The translations under genes were made by a program, and so were the position numbers. The notes below the pieces were generated by a model. The model was not told where the DNA came from, ran no database searches, and was given only the letters and a program-made list of their open reading frames with translations. A stretch of DNA of 64,000 bases from Cupriavidus numazuensis (GTDB lineage: Bacteria; Pseudomonadota; Gammaproteobacteria; Burkholderiales; Burkholderiaceae), in assembly GCF_905397435.1 (NCBI RefSeq), contig NZ_CAJPVI010000008.1, positions 1 to 64,000 of the forward strand, in the 5' to 3' direction. This document shows, in pieces, positions 22,105 through 29,984 of the stretch (the first letter of the stretch is position 1; every line of letters begins with the position of its first letter).

Positions 22105-23076
22105 TTAGCCGGAGACCCGGTTGAAGCGTTGCTCCGTGACCGTGGTCCCCCATTGGCTGCCCTCGAACTCCTCGCTCAGCCGGAAGCCATGCGACTCGTA
22201 CAAATGGCGAGCCGCATCGAGTCCCTTGAACGTCCAGAGATACGTTTCGCGGAACCCCTGCGCATCGACGAAGCGCATGGCGCGCGCCATGAGTTCGCGT
22301 CCGATGCCCGAACCGTGCAGCGATTCGTCGACGATGAACCAGCGCAAATGCGCGATGCCCGTGGTCGTGTCGCCGTCGATGGCGAGAGAGGCTAGCGAGC
22401 GGCCATTTTCGACATAGAGCCAAAGCGCCTTGCCGTCGACTGGCAACGCCCCGGCAAATTCGGCGAGTTCCGTGGCGACCCGTTTCTCGAAGAAAGCACC
22501 GAAGCCCCAATGCGCCGAATAGAAACGCCCGTGCAGGCTGGCGATATCGCCGATGCAGCCGGGCTGGTAGCCCTCGACAATCTGCTCCGCTTCCGGCGGG
22601 GAAGCGGGCGCATTGCCGGCATTGTCCTGTGCCAACGCATTGGCATACAGTGCGAGCGAGCGAAGCAGGGCTTGCTGGTCGGCGGGCGCCATGTGCCGCA
22701 GCGCATTCGATACCTGGCTGGTCGCGAACTGGTCGATCCTTGCCCTGAGTGATTTCCCTTCCGCGCTCAAATACAGCTCGGACGAACGCGCGTCGTCGCT
22801 GGACACCCGGCGCTCCACAAAACCTGCGGCTTCCAGGCGTGCGATTTGCCGGCTGGTATTCGACTTGTCGAGCCGCAGGATGGTGGCCAGATCTTTTGCC
22901 GTGATGCCCGGCTTCATGCCGATTTCCAGCACGGCGTGAACCGCCGATGGCGCCAGGTCGCTATTGGCCAGGGTCGAGCGCATGAATCCCAGTTCGCGGA
23001 CGAGTCTGCGGGAAACGTCGCGCAGCGACAGGATCGTGGTGTCCCGGGTGATGGCGGGAACGTCGATGAAATCCAT
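22105..23076 (-). CDS. MarR-type regulator fused to GNAT acetyltransferase
   Basis: 323 residues from ATG at 23076 (MDFIDVPAIT). The N-terminal half is a MarR winged helix (ITAKDLATILRLDKSNTSRQ as recognition region, wing SSDDARSSELYLSAEGKSL). The C-terminal half (about 165-315) is a GNAT fold with the acetyl-CoA loop LHGSGIGRELM and the late LYESHGF strand. Such MarR-GNAT fusions are known as bifunctional proteins. The acetyl acceptor is unknown; it may be a small molecule sensed by the regulator. The promoter just upstream carries two near-identical palindromes, so autoregulation is strongly suggested. Confidence 0.88.
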   Translation of the reverse strand: MDFIDVPAITRDTTILSLRDVSRRLVRELGFMRSTLANSDLAPSAVHAVLEIGMKPGITAKDLATILRLDKSNTSRQIARLEAAGFVERRVSSDDARSSELYLSAEGKSLRARIDQFATSQVSNALRHMAPADQQALLRSLALYANALAQDNAGNAPASPPEAEQIVEGYQPGCIGDIASLHGRFYSAHWGFGAFFEKRVATELAEFAGALPVDGKALWLYVENGRSLASLAIDGDTTTGIAHLRWFIVDESLHGSGIGRELMARAMRFVDAQGFRETYLWTFKGLDAARHLYESHGFRLSEEFEGSQWGTTVTEQRFNRVSG

Positions 23077-23090
23077 GGCCAGTCCAAAAA

Positions 23091-23105
23091 GTTGTGAGTC
23101 GCAAC
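23091..23105. promoter_or_regulatory. MarR operator O2 (over transcription start)
   Basis: GTTGTGAGTCGCAAC is the same palindrome with one arm mismatch, 23 bp centre-to-centre from O1 (about two helical turns). This places both sites on one face of the DNA. Confidence 0.7.
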
Positions 23106-23107
23106 CA

Positions 23108-23136
23108 ATATTAGTTGCGACTCGCAACTTGGTCAA
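23108..23136 (-). promoter_or_regulatory. Sigma70-type promoter of the MarR-GNAT gene
   Basis: On the minus strand, TTGACC (23131-23136) and TAATAT (23108-23113) are separated by exactly 17 bases. The spacer is occupied by the palindrome at 23114-23128. The expected start site falls inside the second palindrome. Confidence 0.75.
23114..23128. promoter_or_regulatory. MarR operator O1 (in promoter spacer)
   Basis: GTTGCGACTCGCAAC is a perfect 15-bp palindrome around a central C. It lies wholly between the -35 and -10 boxes. Confidence 0.75.
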
Positions 23137-23151
23137 GCTGGGCGCGTGAGT

Positions 23152-23847
23152 TCAGGCGGTTTGCCTGTCCAGAATGGCGCCGCGCACATTCTGCACATGC
23201 GCCGCGCCGGCGGCCTCGGCCGCGTCGGGCTCGCCGGCGAGTACCGCCGTAGCGATGCGACGGTAGTCGTCGAGCCGCATCTGCCGCAACGAAGCCAGCC
23301 GATGCTGCGCGTGCACGATCGGCATATGGATGGTCGGGAACAGCCGGCGCAGTTCGCGGTTGTCGCCCATTTCCAGCAGCGTGCGATAGAAATGCCGCCT
23401 GGCGTTGGAGAACGTCTCGCCGTCCTGGACCTTCTCCGCGGCGACGAGCGCCTGTACCGAAGCGCGCAATGCCTGAACCTGCGGCCGGTTGCGGCTGCCG
23501 CGCGTGGCGGCGCGCGCGAGCAGGCCAGTCATGCGTTCCGCGACATCGAGTACATCGAGGGTTTCCTGCAGGCTCAGCCGCCGGATGACCGCGCCGCGAT
23601 GGCGTTGCAGGTCGACGATGCCCTCGGCGGCCAGCCGCTGCAGCGCCTCGCGCACCGAATTTCGCCCGACTCCGAAGTGCGCGACAAGGTCTGTTTCCAC
23701 GAGCCGCTGGCCGGGCACGAAGCTGCCCAGTTCCAGCCCGCTCATGATCCCGAAGAACACGGTGTCGGATGCGCTGCCGTCCGCCAGGCTGGCGTCAGCG
23801 GGCGTATCGATGGGCATGGCGGAGGCAGGGGAGGTTGGTCTTGGCAC
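23152..23847 (-). CDS. GntR-family regulator (FCD subgroup)
   Basis: 231 residues from a GTG at 23847; an ATG ten codons in (23817) is an equal alternative and neither has a clear ribosome site. A winged helix (about 28-95) shows the GntR pattern PGQRLVETDLVAHFGVGRNS followed by REALQRLAAEGIVDLQRHRG. The C-terminal FCD ligand-binding domain (about 100-225) has RRHFYRTLLEMGDNREL and HMPIVHAQHRL, with the histidines that usually bind metal or a carboxylic acid. It is divergent from an acyl-CoA dehydrogenase gene. The 14-bp palindrome in that gene's promoter is the natural candidate operator. Confidence 0.85.
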   Translation of the reverse strand: MPRPTSPASAMPIDTPADASLADGSASDTVFFGIMSGLELGSFVPGQRLVETDLVAHFGVGRNSVREALQRLAAEGIVDLQRHRGAVIRRLSLQETLDVLDVAERMTGLLARAATRGSRNRPQVQALRASVQALVAAEKVQDGETFSNARRHFYRTLLEMGDNRELRRLFPTIHMPIVHAQHRLASLRQMRLDDYRRIATAVLAGEPDAAEAAGAAHVQNVRGAILDRQTA

Positions 23848-23892
23848 GGCGGCGATTCTAATCGATTGGCGGGTCCACCCGGACTGGAACCG

Positions 23893-23920
23893 TTGACATG
23901 GGATGAAATCATCCTACAAT
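23893..23920 (+). promoter_or_regulatory. Strong sigma70 promoter of the acyl-CoA dehydrogenase gene
   Basis: A consensus TTGACA (23893-23898) and TACAAT (23915-23920) are separated by 16 bases. Transcription would start near 23927, which excludes the longer in-frame start at 23903 for the gene that follows. Confidence 0.8.
23901..23914. promoter_or_regulatory. Palindromic operator in the promoter spacer
   Basis: GGATGA-AA-TCATCC is a perfect inverted repeat filling the -35/-10 spacer. A wider pair ATGGGAT (23898-23904) / ATCCCAT (23924-23930) flanks the -10 box. It is most simply the binding site of the divergent GntR regulator. Confidence 0.7.
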
Positions 23921-23974
23921 CTGATCCCATCTGCAAACGGTCCGCAAGTGGACGAACCCCATCAAGTCGAGGGA

Positions 23975-25177
23975 ATGGCACCCATGTTTACTCCTTGTCC
24001 CACCGAAAGAAGCCAGCAAATCGCGGACCGTGTCGAGCGTTTCGTGCGCGACGTGGTGGCGCCGTACGAAAGCGACCCGCGCTGCACCGCGCATGGCCCA
24101 ACCGCGGACCTGGTGCTGGAACTGCGCACCAAGGCACGTGCTGCCGGCGTCATGACGCCGCACATCCTGGCCGATGGCTCACATCTGAGCCAGCATGAGA
24201 CCGCCGCAGTGCTCAAGCGCTCGGGCCTGTCGCCGCTCGGCCCCGTCGCCGTCAACACCATGGCACCCGACGAAGGCAACATGTTCCTGTTGGGCAAGGT
24301 GGCGACCGCTGCGCAGAAGGCGCGGTTTCTCGACCCGCTCGTTCGCGGCGAAGCACGTTCCGCGTTCTTCATGACCGAGCCCGCGGAAGAGGGCGGCGCA
24401 GGGTCCGATCCGTCGATGCTGAGCACCACCGCTGTCCGCGATGGCAATGACTGGGTGCTCAACGGCCGCAAGAAATTCATCACCGGTGCCGAAGGCGCCA
24501 GCGTGGGCATCATCATGGCGCGCACCGGCGACGGTGAACGCGCGCAGGCGACGATGTTCCTCGTCGACCTGCCGCATCCGGCGATCCGCACCGAGCGCGT
24601 GCTCGACACCATCGACAGTTCGATGCCGGGCGGCCACGCGCTGGTCCTGATCGATGGCCTGCGTGTGCCTGCCGACCAGGTGCTGGGCGAGGTCAACGAA
24701 GGCTTCCGCTACGCGCAGGTGCGCTTGTCGCCGGCGCGGCTGTCGCACTGCATGCGCTGGTTCGGCACCGTCACGCGCGCGGACGAGATCGCGCGTGCCT
24801 ATGCCACCACGCGCAAGGCATTCGGCAAGCTGCTGATCGACCATGAGGGCGTCGGCTTCATGCTGGCGGAAAACCTGATCGACCTGCAGCAGGCCGCGTT
24901 GATGATCGACTGGTGCGCAGGCGTGCTCGACACGGGTTCGGCGGGCACCACGGAAAGCTCGATGGCCAAGGTGGCTGTCTCCGAAGCGCTGTTCCGCGTC
25001 GCAGACCGCTGCGTGCAGATCCTGGGCGGCAATGGCGTATCGCGCGACACCATCGTCGACCAGGCGTTCCGTGAGTTGCGCGCCTTCCGCATCTACGACG
25101 GCCCGACCGAAGTTCACAAGTGGTCGCTTGCGAAGAAAATCAAGCGCGACACGCTGGGGGCGCGGCAACATGGCTGA
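23975..25177 (+). CDS. Acyl-CoA dehydrogenase
   Basis: 400 residues from ATG at 23975, preceded by GAGGGA; a second ATG three codons later is possible. The flavin-binding signature FFMTEPAEEGGAGSD is near 130. The C-terminal helical domain has VQILGGNGVSRDTIVDQAF and ends RIYDGPTEVHKWSLAKKIKR. The DGP in place of the usual EG(T/P) at the catalytic-base position resembles the ACAD10/11-like branch. It would oxidise an acyl-CoA to the enoyl-CoA with electrons passed to ETF; the substrate cannot be told. The promoter is well defined and probably repressed by the divergent GntR protein. An IclR regulator gene follows 23 bp downstream. Confidence 0.88.
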   Translation: MAPMFTPCPTERSQQIADRVERFVRDVVAPYESDPRCTAHGPTADLVLELRTKARAAGVMTPHILADGSHLSQHETAAVLKRSGLSPLGPVAVNTMAPDEGNMFLLGKVATAAQKARFLDPLVRGEARSAFFMTEPAEEGGAGSDPSMLSTTAVRDGNDWVLNGRKKFITGAEGASVGIIMARTGDGERAQATMFLVDLPHPAIRTERVLDTIDSSMPGGHALVLIDGLRVPADQVLGEVNEGFRYAQVRLSPARLSHCMRWFGTVTRADEIARAYATTRKAFGKLLIDHEGVGFMLAENLIDLQQAALMIDWCAGVLDTGSAGTTESSMAKVAVSEALFRVADRCVQILGGNGVSRDTIVDQAFRELRAFRIYDGPTEVHKWSLAKKIKRDTLGARQHG

Positions 25178-25200
25178 TAGCGTTCGCTGAGCGCCCCGTC

Positions 25201-26058
25201 ATGGCAACGCGCCCGTCCCCTGTGCAGCGCGCGCTGGCAGTTCTGCGCGCGCTATCCGATCCCGAAGTGCGCCGCATGAGCGATGTGGCGCGCGCCACCG
25301 GCCTTGACCCTGCCACGACGTCGCGCATGCTCGACATGCTCGTGCAGGAAGGCTTCGCCACGCGTGACGACAAGCGTTGCTATGGCATCGGCCCCGAGGT
25401 GTTCCAGCTTGCCGATGTAGGGCAGCGCCGGGTAGACCTGCGCGAGCTGGCCCATCCGGCCTTGCAGCGGCTGCAGGAGTCGTTCGAAGACACCGCCGTG
25501 CTCACCGAGGCCAGCCGCGGCGAGGCCGTGTGCTCGGACGTCGTCACGGGCACGTTTCCCGTACATGCGAACTATGTGACAGTCGGCACGCGGCGCCCGC
25601 TTGGTGTGGGCGCGGGCAGCCTCGCTGTACTCGCGTGGCTGCCTCCGGCGGAGCGCACGCGCCGCCTGCAGCAGACGGCGCGCAAACTGGCGAACTATCC
25701 GCGGCTGCACGCGGCGTCGATCGCTGCCGAGGCAGAGGCCGCACGCGCGCGCGGCTATGTGCTGTTCCTGGACTGGGTGGTCGAAGGCATGGGCGGCATT
25801 GCCGTGCCGATTCTCGACTACGACGGCCGACCCATCGGCGCGCTCAGCGTGGCGGCGCTCAGCAACCGCATCCGCAGTCGCGAGACAAGCCTTGCGCGCC
25901 ACCTCCGGCAGGAAGCGCGCCGCGTCACCGGCGCATGGACGCGCGTCGTGGTGCCGGCGGGCGGACCTCAGTGTGCCGGTCCGCGCAGCAGCGGCGCGAG
26001 CGCGTCCGGAATCTCGATCTCGAAACGCAGTACGGCACTGGCCAGCGCCTTGCCGTAG
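25201..26058 (+). CDS. IclR-family transcriptional regulator
   Basis: 285 residues from ATG at 25201. Winged helix at 1-65 (MSDVARATGLDPATTSRMLD). IclR effector domain at about 75-255 with the family features GVGAGSLAVLAWLPP and VVEGMGGIAVPILDYDGRP. The last 30 residues (after about 25,965) are low-complexity Ser/Ala. They read through the 3' end of the convergent AtuA-C gene with a 91-bp overlap, so the original stop was probably lost or drifted. It may control the upstream dehydrogenase or the convergent Bug/AtuA operon. Confidence 0.85.
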   Translation: MATRPSPVQRALAVLRALSDPEVRRMSDVARATGLDPATTSRMLDMLVQEGFATRDDKRCYGIGPEVFQLADVGQRRVDLRELAHPALQRLQESFEDTAVLTEASRGEAVCSDVVTGTFPVHANYVTVGTRRPLGVGAGSLAVLAWLPPAERTRRLQQTARKLANYPRLHAASIAAEAEAARARGYVLFLDWVVEGMGGIAVPILDYDGRPIGALSVAALSNRIRSRETSLARHLRQEARRVTGAWTRVVVPAGGPQCAGPRSSGASASGISISKRSTALASALP

Positions 26059-26318
26059 TTGTCGATCGCGAGGCTGCGCGACACGCCGCCGCCCAGCGCG
26101 CCCTCGGCGACGAAGTTGAGGACCTGCAGGCCATCCACGTCATAGCGCGTGACCACTCCCGTGATCAGCGTGCCGTAGTGCGCCTTGAACGCATCCGCGG
26201 TGAGTTGCTGCTTGATATGCGGATAGAACTCCGGCGCATAGGCGATGACGGCGGTGTTCGAAGTGTTGCCCTTGTCGCCGGAACGGCTGTGCGCAAGGCG
26301 GCGCAACGGTACGCGCAT
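25968..26318 (-). CDS. AtuA C-terminal-domain-like small protein
   Basis: 116 residues. The N-terminus LRRLAHSRSGDKGNTSNTAV and the central YGTLITGVVTRYDVDGLQVLNFVAE are characteristic of the small AtuA-like domain, which in some homologues is fused to the C-terminus of AtuA. It follows the large AtuA gene by 36 bp, so the two products probably form one complex. The 3' end overlaps the convergent IclR gene. Confidence 0.8.
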   Translation of the reverse strand: MRVPLRRLAHSRSGDKGNTSNTAVIAYAPEFYPHIKQQLTADAFKAHYGTLITGVVTRYDVDGLQVLNFVAEGALGGGVSRSLAIDNYGKALASAVLRFEIEIPDALAPLLRGPAH

Positions 26319-26354
26319 GATGTGGTCTCCCGGTCAGGTGGCGGATGCGGATAG

Positions 26355-27710
26355 TCAGACGAACTGGACCTGCGACCGGATCAGCGTGCGCGGCACCAGT
26401 GCCGACCACACGCCGATGATCTCGCGCGTACGGTCCTGGTGCGGCACGCGCTTTCCAGTGGAGGCAAGTCCGCATACGGCCATGCTGTCGATCTCGCGGC
26501 CGACCTTGGCCGCTTCTTCCCGCGTGCGCGTGCGGGCCGCCACGCGCACCGCGATCTCGTTGGGCTCGCACGCGGGCTCGGGCGATGCCGCACCGTGAAC
26601 CGCATTGACGCCCAGGAAATCGATGCGCAACTCGTCGGCCTGCAACGCCGCCATGGCGAAGCGTTCCTCGAGAATGCGCTTCGCGAGCTTCGCTTTCTCC
26701 AGGCAACCGGGGCCCGCATAGAAGAACATGTCTTCGCCGATATGGCCTTCCGTGCAGCCCAGTGACACCTTGAGGGTGTCGGTGCGTGGCTGTCCGCTCA
26801 CGCCGCTGATGCGCACACGATCGGGTGCCACCTGCTCCAATACGGCGGTGGAGAAATCGACGATCACATCCGGCGTGATATAGCGGCGCGGGTCGTGGAC
26901 TTCATAGAACATCTGTTCCTTGACGGTCTGCAGGTCGATGCGGCCGCCGCTGCCCGCGACCTTCGAGATCACCGCGCTGCCATCGGCCTCGACTTCCGCA
27001 ATCGGGAATGCGAGATTCCACGGCTCGGGCACGTCCTTGTAGCCGGGGTCGCCGAAGTAGCCACCGGTCACCTGCGCGCCGCATTCGAGCAGGTGGCCAA
27101 TGGCGCTGCCGCGCGCGAGCCGCGCAACGTCGTCGGCCTGCCAGCCGAAGTGATGGATCATCGGGGCCAGAAAGAGCGACGGGTCGGCGACACGCCCCGT
27201 GATCACGATCTGCGCCCCGGCGCGCAACGCTTCGACGATCGGCCCGACACCCTCGTACGGTTCCGCGCTGATCAGCGTTTCGCGCAGTGTCGATACGTGC
27301 TCGCCGCTTTCCAGCAACGTCAGGTCGAGTTCGCAGATGCTGCCCGTCAGATCGGTGGTGGTGACGGCCGCGATCTTCACGTCGGGCAGGCCGAGTTCCT
27401 TGCATAGTTCGGCCACGCGCCGGGCCGCGCCGAGCGGATGGATCCAGCCCTGGTTGCTGATGATGCGCGTGCCGTTCGCGATGCAATGGGGCAGCACGGC
27501 ACGCATGCGGTCGTCGAGATACGTGTCGTAGCCGCCGAAAGCGGGATCGCGCCGCTTGCGCACCTGCGCGGCCGAAACTGTCGCCTCGGCCATGGTCTCG
27601 AAGCACAGGTAGTCGAGCTTGCCGAGACGCGCGGAGCGCTCGGCGGGTTCGACGCGGTCCCCCCACCAGCCCGATCCCGAGCCGATGCGCAGCGTAGTGT
27701 TCTGGGTCAT
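26355..27710 (-). CDS. AtuA-family (DUF1446) acyclic terpene utilisation-like protein
   Basis: 451 residues from ATG at 27710 (MTQNTTLRIGSGSGWWGDR). The conserved features of DUF1446 are all present: LDYLCFETMAEAT, ISNQGWIHPLGAARRV, VITGRVADPSLFLAPMIHHF and the GGYFGDPGYKDVP region. Family members occur in citronellol/geraniol and other branched-acid pathways, but the reaction has not been clearly assigned. Here it lies between a Bug solute receptor and its small AtuA-like partner. A role in using a branched or acidic compound taken up with the receptor is likely. Confidence 0.82.
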   Translation of the reverse strand: MTQNTTLRIGSGSGWWGDRVEPAERSARLGKLDYLCFETMAEATVSAAQVRKRRDPAFGGYDTYLDDRMRAVLPHCIANGTRIISNQGWIHPLGAARRVAELCKELGLPDVKIAAVTTTDLTGSICELDLTLLESGEHVSTLRETLISAEPYEGVGPIVEALRAGAQIVITGRVADPSLFLAPMIHHFGWQADDVARLARGSAIGHLLECGAQVTGGYFGDPGYKDVPEPWNLAFPIAEVEADGSAVISKVAGSGGRIDLQTVKEQMFYEVHDPRRYITPDVIVDFSTAVLEQVAPDRVRISGVSGQPRTDTLKVSLGCTEGHIGEDMFFYAGPGCLEKAKLAKRILEERFAMAALQADELRIDFLGVNAVHGAASPEPACEPNEIAVRVAARTRTREEAAKVGREIDSMAVCGLASTGKRVPHQDRTREIIGVWSALVPRTLIRSQVQFV

Positions 27711-27745
27711 GACGTCATGTGTCCTGGTTTGGTGATACGCATCGG

Positions 27746-28729
27746 TCATTGCGCCTTGATGCCCGCGCTCTTGATCACACGCGACCACTTCTCGGTATCG
27801 GCCTTGATTTCGGCGGCGAACGCGGCGGAGCCTTCGCCGCCCGGCTCTGCACCGAGTTGTTCGATGCGTTTGCGCACGTCCGGCATGGCCAGCACCTTGT
27901 CGACGGCCTGCTGGATCTGGCGCACGCGCTCGGGCGGCGTGCCCGCCGGTGCGAGCAAACCGAACCAGGAATTCACCTCGTAGCCTGGCAATCCCGATTC
28001 ACGCACGGTCGGCACATTGGGCAGCACCGACGCACGCTTGACGCTGGTCACTGCAAGCGCCTTGACCTTGCCCGCCTGGATCTGCGCGTGTGCGGATGGC
28101 AGGTTGTCGAACATCAGGTTGACCTGGCCCGCGAGCAGGTCCGTCATCGCGGGCGCCGCGCCCTTGTAAGGCACATGCTGCATGTTCACGCCTGCCATCG
28201 CGTTCAGCAGTTCGCCGGAGAGGTGCGGCGAGCCGCCCGTGCTGGTCGAGGCATAGTTGATCTTGCCCGGTTCCCGTTTGGCGAGCGCAATCAACTCCCC
28301 CACCGAATTCGCCTGCAGTGTGCTGTTGACGAGCAGCACGTTGGGCGAATTGGCCACCAGCGTCACGGGCGTGAAATCGCGTGCACTGTCGTAGGGCATG
28401 CGCGCGTAGAGGAACTGGTTGGTGACCTGCGTGCCCAGTGTGCCCATCAGCAGCGTATAGCCATCGGGCGCGCTGCGGGCGACGGCCTCGGCACCGATAT
28501 TGCCGCCGGCGCCGGGGCGATTGTCGACCACGACCGACTGCCCGAGCACTTCGCCAGACTTCTGCGCGACCAGCCGCGCGAGGATATCGGTGGTACCACC
28601 TGGCGTGAATGGCACTACGAGCCGGATGGGTTTGGTCGGGAACGTTTCGGCGGCGCTTGCCGGCATGGCAAGCGCGGCGCACAGCAACGGCAGGGCGGCC
28701 AGCAGGCGCTGGCGTGGGAATGCAGTCAT
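27746..28729 (-). CDS. Bug-family periplasmic solute receptor (tripartite tricarboxylate transport)
   Basis: 327 residues from ATG at 28729, preceded by CAGGAGAC. The Sec signal peptide LLCAALAMPASAAE is followed by the Bug hallmarks PIRLVVPFTPGGTTDILARL, GQSVVVDNRPGAGGNIGAE and DGYTLLMG. Later come the dicarboxylate-binding region HVPYKGAAPAMTDLLAGQV and PNVPTVRESGLPGYEV. Bug receptors bind carboxylates in the periplasm. No TctA/TctB membrane genes are next to it, the usual situation for the many orphan receptors of Burkholderiales. First gene of the AtuA operon (35 bp gap). Confidence 0.9.
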   Translation of the reverse strand: MTAFPRQRLLAALPLLCAALAMPASAAETFPTKPIRLVVPFTPGGTTDILARLVAQKSGEVLGQSVVVDNRPGAGGNIGAEAVARSAPDGYTLLMGTLGTQVTNQFLYARMPYDSARDFTPVTLVANSPNVLLVNSTLQANSVGELIALAKREPGKINYASTSTGGSPHLSGELLNAMAGVNMQHVPYKGAAPAMTDLLAGQVNLMFDNLPSAHAQIQAGKVKALAVTSVKRASVLPNVPTVRESGLPGYEVNSWFGLLAPAGTPPERVRQIQQAVDKVLAMPDVRKRIEQLGAEPGGEGSAAFAAEIKADTEKWSRVIKSAGIKAQ

Positions 28730-28835
28730 CGGCTGTCTCCTGGGCGCGATGTGCGCAGGCGTCGGTTTCATCGAGGGAAACTCTGTGCGCACATGGTAGG
28801 AAGCTGCCGTAAACGGCGTCAATCAAACGGGCGGA

Positions 28836-28854
28836 ATTTTCATTGAGTGAAAAT
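28836..28854. promoter_or_regulatory. Palindrome upstream of the Bug operon
   Basis: ATTTTCA-TTGAG-TGAAAAT is a perfect 7-bp inverted repeat about 107 bp upstream of the Bug start. Arms of the TTTCA/TGAAA type are common in IclR operators, so the nearby IclR protein is a candidate ligand. This is inference. Confidence 0.5.
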
Positions 28855-28956
28855 CTGAGTCTGCGCGCACCGATCACAAGAAAAAGGTTCTTCGACGAAT
28901 TGTGGGGTTGTCGTTCTTGGCGGGCGCTGCTGTTTCGCCGGCGTAGCCGGCGAGTC

Positions 28957-28981
28957 ACTTTTTGTCCGAGCGACAAAAAGT
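28957..28981. repeat. Left T-rich hairpin of copy A
   Basis: Arms ACTTTTTGTC / GACAAAAAGT around the loop CGAGC, 10 bp of perfect pairing. The same loop recurs in all eight element ends of the window. Confidence 0.8.
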
Positions 28982-29544
28982 AACCAAAAAGCGCGTCGTT
29001 GCCGCTGGCCATCAATTCCACGGCGACAGTGGTTCAAACGGCTTTGGACGCCTGCGATGGTGGTCGGCCGTTCGACCCTGCTACGCCATGTGAGTCAGAA
29101 CCTGTGCCTTGCGCGGCACGGCTTTTGGACGATCCCCAAGACGGACTCGGGTACAGCGTTTCAACAACGTCAGTGGTGGGACGCCTTCGGCTGCGCTGCG
29201 CGCACGTTGTCGTCTGGACGCAAGCTCATCAACGTGGCTGGCGCACGAGTCCCCGTTCCAGTTCCAGTTCCAGTTCCTGATGCCTGTCTCTACGCGCATG
29301 CAATGCGCCCAAGGCTTCGTCACCGAGGCGAGCTTCGGACTAGACCTTGGCGGTCTTACTCTGAACCGCGCGTAGCGCAGCCGTAGGCGTCCCCGTGAAG
29401 GCGATATTAGTAGGGACCACTCCGTAATCCGGGTTCGCTCGTACGCGCTGCCCATCCTAATCATCTACGCGGCAGGCAGTCCAGCGGACCTCTGATGCAA
29501 CAACGGCATCGAGCCTTGGATTGACCACGTAAACGCGCTTTTGC

Positions 29545-29571
29545 CTCCTTTTGTCGCTCGGACAAAAGGAG
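29545..29571. repeat. Right T-rich hairpin of copy A
   Basis: Arms CTCCTTTTGTC / GACAAAAGGAG around GCTCG (the reverse complement of the left loop). The outer CTCC/GGAG pair differs from CTAC/GTAG of copies B-D, with both strands changed together. Confidence 0.8.
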
Positions 29572-29706
29572 GTCGCCGGCTACGCCGGCGAAACAGCCGC
29601 GCCAGCGAAGATCGACAACCCACCCCCAACGAGAAGCCCCATCGGCTATGCCGGCGAAACAGCCACGCATGCCAAGAGCGATACCCCCGCAATTCGGCGA
29701 TGACCC

Positions 29707-29734
29707 AAAAAAAAGCGCGGACGCACCGCGCTTT
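29707..29734 (-). terminator. Intrinsic terminator (minus strand)
   Basis: Read on the minus strand, AAAGCGCGG-N5-CCGCGCTTT is a perfect 9-bp GC-rich stem followed by a run of eight or more T residues in total. It is the clearest Rho-independent terminator of the window. It lies about 250 bp past the stop of the GntR gene, leaving a long untranslated stretch (29735-29984) in which no protein gene is seen; it may hold a small RNA. Confidence 0.8.
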
Positions 29735-29984
29735 CAACGGCCTTAAACAGAAACGGGGAGCGTTCTGCAGGGGAGGCCTTGTTGGCAAGATAAGCCCGCA
29801 GCGCGCTGAAGACAATTGAAACAATCTAAGGTCGGAATTAAGTGGTTTCTACGTAATCGCTTCGTCGCGCTGCGAGGCGGCTCGCAGCGCCTGCTGCAAC
29901 CTGGGCAACCCGGACACCTGCAACGGGCAACCGAATGGGACGGTCGATATGTCCTGGATGACCGATGCGGGAAGGGCCCGAAGA

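Larger units (their letters stand above)
28908..29690 (+). repeat. Composite dispersed repeat, copy A (S-X type)
   Basis: Non-coding element in the gap between the Bug and GntR genes. Left terminal module: TCGCCGGC-GTA-GCCGGCGA hairpin (28935-28953), then a T-rich hairpin (28957-28981). Then the shared 254-bp half S (28991-29244), then half X (29245-about 29540). The right terminal module is in inverted orientation (T-rich hairpin 29545-29571, GCCGGC hairpin from 29574), followed by a second, degenerate copy of the end module at 29641-29690 (67-bp period). Open frames inside are short or run out into the flanks, with no ribosome sites and no recognisable domains. Three further copies occur in this window. 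Confidence 0.85.

Noticed and set aside
27999..29021. Open frame starting MELMASGNDALFG that runs from repeat copy A into the Bug gene
   Set aside because: The same start occurs in every repeat copy and its continuation depends on the flank. It is a by-product of the S module and is antisense-frame to the Bug gene.
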